Source: Cytophagales bacterium (GTDB taxonomy: Bacteria; Bacteroidota; Bacteroidia; Cytophagales; Cyclobacteriaceae). From it: a DNA stretch of 47,502 bases. Both the position numbers and the translations under genes were made by a program. Position 1 is the stretch's first letter. Each line of letters starts with the position of its first letter. Below are positions 42,239-47,502 of the stretch, in pieces. The notes under the pieces are model-generated. The model did no database searches. It was not told where the DNA came from and saw nothing but the letters and a program-made list of their open reading frames with translations. The stretch spans positions 1 to 47,502 of the forward strand of contig JAKSDO010000072.1 in assembly GCA_022360055.1 (NCBI GenBank), given 5' to 3'.

Positions 42239-43588
42239 ATGAAAAACAGAATATCCATTGAGCAGGGCGATCACAATGCCTCAGTCTTAAGAAAAGAATA
42301 TATCAATCAATTAAGTGCGTGCACAAAAAGCATTCTGGAAGAGGACGCAAAGTATTTTTTGCATCAGGCATTATCCACTCCTGTGATGAATGCCCTGGTT
42401 AAAACCGAAGGTGCATATATCATTGATTATGACGGAAAAAGATACCTGGATCTACATGGAAACGGTGTGCATAATGCCGGCTTCAGCAACCCAAAGGTGG
42501 TCGATGCAGTCATTCGGCAATTAAACGATCAACTTGCGTTTACCCCGAGGAGATTCACGAATCTTCCATCCATCAAACTGGCTAAGAAACTGGTGGAGAT
42601 TACACCCGGGGAATTGGATCGGGTTTTGTTCTGCCCCGGAGGTTCCGAAGCTATTGAAATGGCGATCATGCTCGCAAAGCAGGTGACCGGCAAGTGGAAG
42701 ACAATATCTTATTGGGATTCCTATCACGGCACGGGTTTTCAGGCTTCAAGCATAGCGGGAGAAGAGCACTTTTTAGTTGGTAACGGACCCATGGTACCTG
42801 GGGCATTTCATGTAGAATTTCCAAACTATTATCGCAACCCTTGGGGATTTACCGATCGGGAACAAATTGACAGGGAATACCTGAGACAAATAAATAATAT
42901 ACTTAAAAGGAATCCTGATATCGCAGCAATCATTGCCGAACCCATATCTGCTACACCTGTAGTCCCATCTACATATTATTGGCAGGAAGTCAGGAATATT
43001 TGTGATGAGCATGATGTATTCCTGATCTTCGATGAAATAATTGAAGGCTTTGGAAGAACGGGCAAAATGTTTGCGTGTGAACATTTTGTTACTCCCGATG
43101 TGCTGGTGCTGGGGAAATCACTGGGCGGTGGAGTAGTTCCGTTTGCCGGAATAGTAACAAAGGACAGGTACAATGTATTACAGCATAGGTCCATCGGACA
43201 TTTTACGCACGAAAAAAATCCCTTGTGTTCGGCGGCAGGATTGGCGGAAATCGAATTTATAGAAGAACACGAGCTCGTGAAAAACTCATCAACATTAGGC
43301 AATTATTTGTTAGATGGGCTGAAGCATTTGCAGGAAGAATATCCGATCATAGGAAATGTTGCCGGCAGAGGATTTCATATTGGCATTGACCTTGTAAAGG
43401 ACCGGCAAACTAAAGAAAGGGCCATACAAGAAGCTGAACGGATTATGTATGATTGTATGATGCAGGGAGTGGCTTTCAAAGTTATTGAAGGAAATATAAT
43501 TACCATGAGGCCATCCTTAATCCTGACCAGAGATGAATGCGATTTTATTTTAAACACGCTAAAAAAAGCTTTCGAAAATATTAAATGA
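42239..43588 (+). CDS. Class-III PLP enzyme, candidate phosphonate lyase (PbfA-like)
   Basis: This is a 449-residue class-III PLP enzyme. The ATG at 42239 is preferred over an upstream TTG (42230). It has GSEAIEMAI (~134-142), FDEIIEGFGRTGKMF and the PLP lysine in VLGKSLGGG (~291), all in the normal positions. It is homologous along its length to the preceding gene, so the pair arose by tandem duplication. PbfA acts on (R)-1-hydroxy-2-aminoethylphosphonate to give phosphonoacetaldehyde, which the PhnX-like enzyme encoded next, converging, would hydrolyse. That substrate is inference from context; ordinary omega-aminotransferase activity remains possible. Confidence 0.8.
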   Translation: MKNRISIEQGDHNASVLRKEYINQLSACTKSILEEDAKYFLHQALSTPVMNALVKTEGAYIIDYDGKRYLDLHGNGVHNAGFSNPKVVDAVIRQLNDQLAFTPRRFTNLPSIKLAKKLVEITPGELDRVLFCPGGSEAIEMAIMLAKQVTGKWKTISYWDSYHGTGFQASSIAGEEHFLVGNGPMVPGAFHVEFPNYYRNPWGFTDREQIDREYLRQINNILKRNPDIAAIIAEPISATPVVPSTYYWQEVRNICDEHDVFLIFDEIIEGFGRTGKMFACEHFVTPDVLVLGKSLGGGVVPFAGIVTKDRYNVLQHRSIGHFTHEKNPLCSAAGLAEIEFIEEHELVKNSSTLGNYLLDGLKHLQEEYPIIGNVAGRGFHIGIDLVKDRQTKERAIQEAERIMYDCMMQGVAFKVIEGNIITMRPSLILTRDECDFILNTLKKAFENIK

Positions 43589-43615
43589 AATAGAAGATCA
43601 ATTTAGAGCAAGTAA

Positions 43616-43645
43616 GCATCCCTCAACTTATACTTTGAGGGATGC
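43616..43645. terminator. Bidirectional hairpin between convergent genes
   Basis: GCATCCCTCAA and TTGAGGGATGC form an 11-bp perfect stem with an 8-nt loop between the PLP-enzyme gene and the phnX-like gene, with neither side showing a long T-run. Confidence 0.7.
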
Positions 43646-43680
43646 AATGATCGGAAATATGATTTCAGTAATGAGTTGAT

Positions 43681-44349
43681 CTAGGAAATAATGTCAATCA
43701 TTTCTGTTAAATTGTCAATAATATGCGTTGCCGGAAACTTTCTTAATTCCTCTTTGTTGAAAGCCCCTGTAGTTACGCCAATTATAAATCCACAATCAGC
43801 ATCTTTACCTTGTAACATATCCGAACTTGTATCTCCGACCTTGGCAACGCGTCCGGAATCAGAAATACCAAATTCTTCCATAGACCGGTCAATCATATCT
43901 CTGTAAGGCCTGCCTCGCTCAACCATATCACTGGCAATTGCAAAATCTATTTTCGGCCTCCATTGAAGACGTTCGATAATCGTATTCATAATGATCCGGC
44001 TGAACCCGGTATCTATCGCAATTTTCACTCCTTCATTTTTAAGTATTTCCCAGGTATCGGACACTCCGGGTAATTCCTCCACACTGTTATCGGTCTTATA
44101 GAAATTCACCATTTCATGAACGAACACCTTATGAATCGTATCGATGCGTTCTCTGTTAAAAGTTTCCCCGATATGTTCAAGTGCCATCTTAATGGCGACA
44201 GGTTTTGGATAACCCATTAACGGATTTACCACTTCTTCACTAATTTCAATACCATTTGCTGCAAAAGCTTTAACAAATGCCTTATGTACAAAGTTCTTGT
44301 CTTTGACCGTCGTCCCGGCCATATCAAAAACAACCAGATCTACTTTCAT
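43681..44349 (-). CDS. phnX: Phosphonoacetaldehyde hydrolase-like HAD phosphonatase
   Basis: This 222-residue HAD-superfamily hydrolase has its nucleophile in VFDMAGTTV (Asp9) and the later motif KVGDTSSDMLQGKDADC carrying the Mg2+-ligand acids. The cap residues MGYPK (Met45, Lys49) match the MGxxK of PhnX phosphonatase, where the lysine forms a Schiff base with phosphonoacetaldehyde. This supports a true phosphonatase rather than a generic HAD. At 222 residues it is shorter than typical PhnX (~265), closer to the phosphonatase-like TIGR03351 group. It lies 9 bp downstream of phnW in one operon. The gene symbol is given with moderate confidence because of the length. Confidence 0.78.
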   Translation of the reverse strand: MKVDLVVFDMAGTTVKDKNFVHKAFVKAFAANGIEISEEVVNPLMGYPKPVAIKMALEHIGETFNRERIDTIHKVFVHEMVNFYKTDNSVEELPGVSDTWEILKNEGVKIAIDTGFSRIIMNTIIERLQWRPKIDFAIASDMVERGRPYRDMIDRSMEEFGISDSGRVAKVGDTSSDMLQGKDADCGFIIGVTTGAFNKEELRKFPATHIIDNLTEMIDIIS

Positions 44350-44358
44350 GCTAGTAAT

Positions 44359-45453
44359 TTATAGAGTTTTTATTGATTTAAATGCTTGAAGTAATTGTTC
44401 AATATCTTTCTGATAAACCTCGCCTATTGTACCAACTCTGAATGTAGCAGCAGTTGATATCTTTCCCGGATAGATGACAAAACCTTTTTTCTTTAATTTT
44501 TGATACAGGTTTAGGAAATCGAAGTTCCCGTGCGGATATAAAAATGAGGTAATGATCGGAGACTGGAGCGCCCTTTTTAAAAATGCTCCGTATCCGATTT
44601 CTTCCATTCCCTTAACGAGTAATTCCTGATTCCTGAGGTATCTAAGGTGTCTGGCCTTAATTCCGCCTTCTTCGTGCAGTTCGATTAAAGCTTGTTGGAA
44701 TGCGCGAACAACATGTGTGGGCGATGTATACCTCCATTTTCCATGATGTTTTTCCATGGTTTCCCATTGATCATACAGGTCCAATGAAAGAGACCTGGCT
44801 CTTGCTTTACATTTCTTCAGCTCGATTGTGTTTGCTATCACAAACCCAAAACCAGGAACGCCCTGGATACACTTATTTGCGCTTGAAATCAGGAAATCGG
44901 CATTCAGATCTTCCATGGTCATCGGTATTCCTCCAAAGCTGCTCATAGCATCTAATATGGTTACACATCCGAATGACTTGGCTACTTCCATTACTTCCTT
45001 GGCAGGATTAAGCATTCCGGTTGTGGTCTCACAATGGACAAAAGCTGCATGAGTAAAACGATCTTTTTTGAGGTGTGCAGAAACCACATCCGGCGTTATC
45101 GGATCTTGCTCTTTCAATTCAACCTTGGTAAATGGGATTTTCAGTACCCTGGCAATCAAGGCCATGCGATCTCCGTAAGCCCCGTTAGAGATAATCAATA
45201 CCTTACCATCTTCCGGAACGACAGTCCCTATCGTTGCTTCTACTGCAAAAGTTCCGCTTCCCTGCAAAAGTACACTTGTATATTCATCGGCTTTATTTGT
45301 AGCAAGGGAAATCAATTGTGCCCGGATGCCTTCTACAACATTCAGATTGTAATCTTCATCCCACGTACACCAGTCACGCATCATTTTCTTTTTTACGGTC
45401 GTACTGGTAGACAGCGGCCCTGGTGTTAATAATAAATATGGATTTTCACCCAT
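44359..45453 (-). CDS. phnW: 2-aminoethylphosphonate:pyruvate transaminase
   Basis: This 364-residue class V PLP aminotransferase converts 2-aminoethylphosphonate plus pyruvate to phosphonoacetaldehyde and alanine. The N-terminus [19 protein letters not shown] and the phosphonate-enzyme region [10 protein letters not shown] are characteristic of PhnW. The PLP lysine is Lys194 in [13 protein letters not shown], and the cofactor-binding aspartate is in [10 protein letters not shown]. It is the first gene of a two-gene operon with the phnX-like gene 9 bp after it, and it is divergent from an unrecognised regulator-like gene 185 bp away. It fits the standard AEP pathway. Confidence 0.93.
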   Translation of the reverse strand: MGENPYLLLTPGPLSTSTTVKKKMMRDWCTWDEDYNLNVVEGIRAQLISLATNKADEYTSVLLQGSGTFAVEATIGTVVPEDGKVLIISNGAYGDRMALIARVLKIPFTKVELKEQDPITPDVVSAHLKKDRFTHAAFVHCETTTGMLNPAKEVMEVAKSFGCVTILDAMSSFGGIPMTMEDLNADFLISSANKCIQGVPGFGFVIANTIELKKCKARARSLSLDLYDQWETMEKHHGKWRYTSPTHVVRAFQQALIELHEEGGIKARHLRYLRNQELLVKGMEEIGYGAFLKRALQSPIITSFLYPHGNFDFLNLYQKLKKKGFVIYPGKISTAATFRVGTIGEVYQKDIEQLLQAFKSIKTL

Positions 45454-45522
45454 CTTGCATATCTTTTATCGGTTCTGTATGTATTAGTTTTTCGTAAAAG
45501 TACAGTTTCGTATCTTTTGGTT

Positions 45523-45596
45523 TTATGAATTTTATTCAATTAATAATTAATTATTTCACAATAATTAATTTATTATGAATTCATATAAATTCATAA
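45523..45596. promoter_or_regulatory. Repeat-rich operator candidate in the phnW / regulator intergenic region
   Basis: TTATGAATT occurs at 45523-45531 and again at 45573-45581. The second copy pairs with AATTCATAA at 45588-45596 across 6 nt. AATAATTAATTATT is also present between them. The 184-bp gap separates divergent genes and is the natural control region. Confidence 0.45.
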
Positions 45597-45637
45597 ATTG
45601 AAAACAAATCAACAAAGGGCTTAAGGCAAATCCAGTT

Positions 45638-46552
45638 ATGAATCCGAATAAAAAAAGGCAATTATTGGAAAGGTTTTACGATCTGATTTCCAGGAAAAGG
45701 TCGGAAGGATATAAAATGAAATCAATTTCTCAAATATTATCCATTAGCCCTTCGGTGCTGTCGGGATTATATAAAACGGTTATCCCCCGCATTCTAAATA
45801 ATGAGCAAATTACAGATGGGACCATCAAGGAAGGATTTTCTATGGTGAATAACATAAGTGTTGCCAAAACATTTTCTGAAATCAGCAGTTGGATCGGCAT
45901 TCTGGAGAAACTAAAAAATGAAATTGAACGTACGGAGATTCAGGCATGGATAAAGGACTATTTTGATAACATCGTAAATAGTGGAAGTGATCTGGCTACC
46001 TCAGGGATAATTGGGAATTATTGGTGCTATACGATGTCGTCTCATAAAATGGTCATGAAGAAAGAACCGTTTAAGTTTTCCTACAATGATTTTCACAAAG
46101 TTCTGAGCGTTAAAAAGGGAAACGAAAAGAGCAGAGTTTCGTACGACGGATTTGCTACCTTTACCAATAGCATAAATCTGGGAATCCATTTATTTGATCA
46201 TTTCACCAGACATTCCGAAACCCAATTTATATCCATTATCTGGCCATTTCAGCAAGTCCCGGATTTTTTAAGGGGCCTGTTTTTAGCCTTGGACTACAAT
46301 CGTCAACCCATTGCCCGACGGATTATTTTGTTGAAAACCGAGGAGTTTTCAAATCAGGATTATAACCAGGTTCCAACTACATATTACACAAAGGAAGAAG
46401 CAGATCAGCAAAAATTGTCCTCCTACTTTGAATACCTTGTCAATAAGGAAGATGCATTAAGGTGCATCTCCATTCCCGCTCCAAATTATAACATCAGCGA
46501 TCTGAAAATTGAAAAGACCTTATTAAAAACATGGCCAATATTAAATGATTAA
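45638..46552 (+). CDS. Unrecognised protein, putative phosphonate-locus regulator
   Basis: This 304-residue protein has no signal peptide and no membrane helix. The N-terminal ~55 residues are basic and contain a helix-turn-helix-like stretch (MKSISQILSISPSVLSGLYK, ~27-46). The rest is an alpha/beta region with a central sequence RVSYDGFATFTNSINLGIH and QFISIIWPFQQVPDF. I recognise no family. Its divergent position relative to phnW and the palindromic repeats in the gap suggest transcriptional control of phosphonate genes, which is inference. It is followed by the convergent repeat-rich cargo gene with no recognised terminator. Confidence 0.6.
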   Translation: MNPNKKRQLLERFYDLISRKRSEGYKMKSISQILSISPSVLSGLYKTVIPRILNNEQITDGTIKEGFSMVNNISVAKTFSEISSWIGILEKLKNEIERTEIQAWIKDYFDNIVNSGSDLATSGIIGNYWCYTMSSHKMVMKKEPFKFSYNDFHKVLSVKKGNEKSRVSYDGFATFTNSINLGIHLFDHFTRHSETQFISIIWPFQQVPDFLRGLFLALDYNRQPIARRIILLKTEEFSNQDYNQVPTTYYTKEEADQQKLSSYFEYLVNKEDALRCISIPAPNYNISDLKIEKTLLKTWPILND

Positions 46553-46573
46553 AAATGATCATCGAATTAAGAT

Positions 46574-47502
46574 TCACTTTTTTATTAATTTGATAAAGCC
46601 ATTATTTACTTTGAGTATATATGAACCCGGGGATAAAAACCGGGCGTTTACTTCACGACCCGAAGGCCTGGTTTTATAGACTAAGTTACCACGCAAATCA
46701 TAGATCCAAATATTTAGGGCTTCTTTGTCTTGAGTGGCAATTTTAAATCGTCCCAAGACCGGATTGGGATAAATTTGATAGTTCTCGGAATCTGCCTCAC
46801 CTAAGCCCGTGATCGAGTTTATCGTAAGTTCACCGGAAACATAAATGAAATCATAATCATTGTCCTGTCCGCCAGCCAAAGTGATTTCATAAACACCCGG
46901 GCCACTGGATATATCTGCAATACAAGAAGCTATAGGTTTAGTGTTGATGACCTCTTCTGTTTCATTGTTTACAAATCCGGAGTACGTTATCGAAAATTCT
47001 GGATTGACCTCACCAACAACTCTTATTTTGTCATCAGCCTCAGCTGTTAATATTGCTTTGGCTATTGTCAATTGATCGTAGACTGAACCAATGAAATTCG
47101 AGTCGTTTATTATTGCCATTACTTCATAATTTCCGCTATTGCGAGGCGGTTCGTCTGATCCATCATATGTAATATGAACCGGCAAGCCTTCAGGATCTGT
47201 GGTAGCGGTTACGGGTTTGGAAATCCCATCATAGGTCGCCTCGAGGTCACCGAGTCGCACTGTTGCTGGGGCCTTGTGAATTACCAATTGACCCCTTGCT
47301 GTCCCATCATAGTTCGCATCTTCGATCGTTCCGGCCACTTCATATGAACCGGCATTTACGGGTGGTGCGTCTGCTCCACTATATGTAATATGAACCGGCA
47401 AGCCTTCAGGATCTGTGGTAGCGGTTACGCGTTTTGGACTCCCATCATAGGTTGCCTCAAGGTCACCGAGTCGCACTGTTGCTGGGGCCTTGTGAATTAT
47501 CA
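46574..47502 (-). CDS. MBG-domain repeat protein with T9SS sorting domain, 3' part (5' truncated)
   Basis: The leftward frame is open to the window edge at 47502, so only the C-terminal ~309 residues are seen. It contains repeats of 72 residues (for example LGDLEATYDGSPKRVTATTD, then EGLPVHITY), an MBG_2/YDG-type bacterial surface repeat. The nucleotide copies at 47181-47291 and 47397-47502 differ at only a few positions. A further MBG-like domain follows (NPEFSITYSGFVNNE). The final ~80 residues carry a type-A T9SS sorting domain: YQIYPNPVLGRFKI, a WIYDLRGNLVYK strand and the end GSYILKVNNGFIKLIKK. It is a secreted adhesin-like protein. Confidence 0.9.
   Translation of the reverse strand, partial: IIHKAPATVRLGDLEATYDGSPKRVTATTDPEGLPVHITYSGADAPPVNAGSYEVAGTIEDANYDGTARGQLVIHKAPATVRLGDLEATYDGISKPVTATTDPEGLPVHITYDGSDEPPRNSGNYEVMAIINDSNFIGSVYDQLTIAKAILTAEADDKIRVVGEVNPEFSITYSGFVNNETEEVINTKPIASCIADISSGPGVYEITLAGGQDNDYDFIYVSGELTINSITGLGEADSENYQIYPNPVLGRFKIATQDKEALNIWIYDLRGNLVYKTRPSGREVNARFLSPGSYILKVNNGFIKLIKK

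Overview
The window is about 47.5 kb of a Bacteroidota chromosome, probably a gliding or T9SS-bearing environmental (possibly marine) member of the Cytophagia/Saprospiria-like lineages. The evidence is a complete gldK-L-M-N block with a PorP/SprF gene, T9SS C-terminal sorting sequences, the Bacteroidota-type -7 element TAnnTTTG ahead of several genes, DUF4271 and DUF5690 proteins, and lipobox-bearing glycoside hydrolases and sulfatase. The genus cannot be named from the sequence alone.

Layout. 1-2.8 kb: the 3' end of a probable glycosyltransferase, then a processive-type GT2 synthase coupled to a rhodanese lipoprotein. 3-10 kb: housekeeping and metabolism (stand-alone TrpB2, a secreted amidohydrolase, a MORN-like protein, HemB, AspS). 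10.3-19.7 kb: one long leftward block with the type IX secretion/gliding core. Read in the direction of transcription it is BamA/D15-like barrel, DUF4271, HemD, PorP/SprF, GldK, GldL, GldM, GldN, closed by a clear intrinsic terminator. 19.7-25.6 kb: HemW, a PorT-like barrel, a basic Lys/Ala/Pro-rich protein, a YfcE-like phosphoesterase, a small membrane protein, a SAM methyltransferase and Asd. Just past the methyltransferase stop lies an orphan remnant of a T9SS sorting domain. 25.9-28.5 kb: a large secreted lamin-tail-domain protein. 28.5-36.2 kb: a leftward operon GH92 mannosidase, sulfatase, GH78 rhamnosidase, resembling part of a polysaccharide utilisation locus without SusC/SusD in view. 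36.7-38 kb: a DUF5690 MFS transporter. 38.3-40.8 kb: a broken PA14-domain gene and a secreted LamG/purple-acid-phosphatase-type phosphoesterase. 40.8-46.6 kb: a phosphonate (2-aminoethylphosphonate) catabolism island with PhnW, a PhnX-like phosphonatase, two tandem class-III PLP enzymes and a divergent unknown putative regulator. The window ends inside a repeat-rich MBG-domain T9SS cargo protein.

The most unusual signal is a short dispersed element present twice, at 25.8 kb and 38.5 kb. It is about 83 to 107 bp, and both copies are bounded by direct repeats of ATGAAA. In one copy the right-hand repeat is the start codon of the lamin-tail gene. In the other, removing exactly 89 bp restores a continuous PA14 domain. 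Both copies carry an open reading frame from the left ATG to a TGA overlapping the right ATGAAA, and four of the five differences in the shared codons are synonymous. The element may therefore be, or derive from, protein-coding mobile DNA. The phosphonate island is the second point of interest: it pairs known phosphonate genes with a diverged class-III paralog and an unrecognised regulator-like gene.
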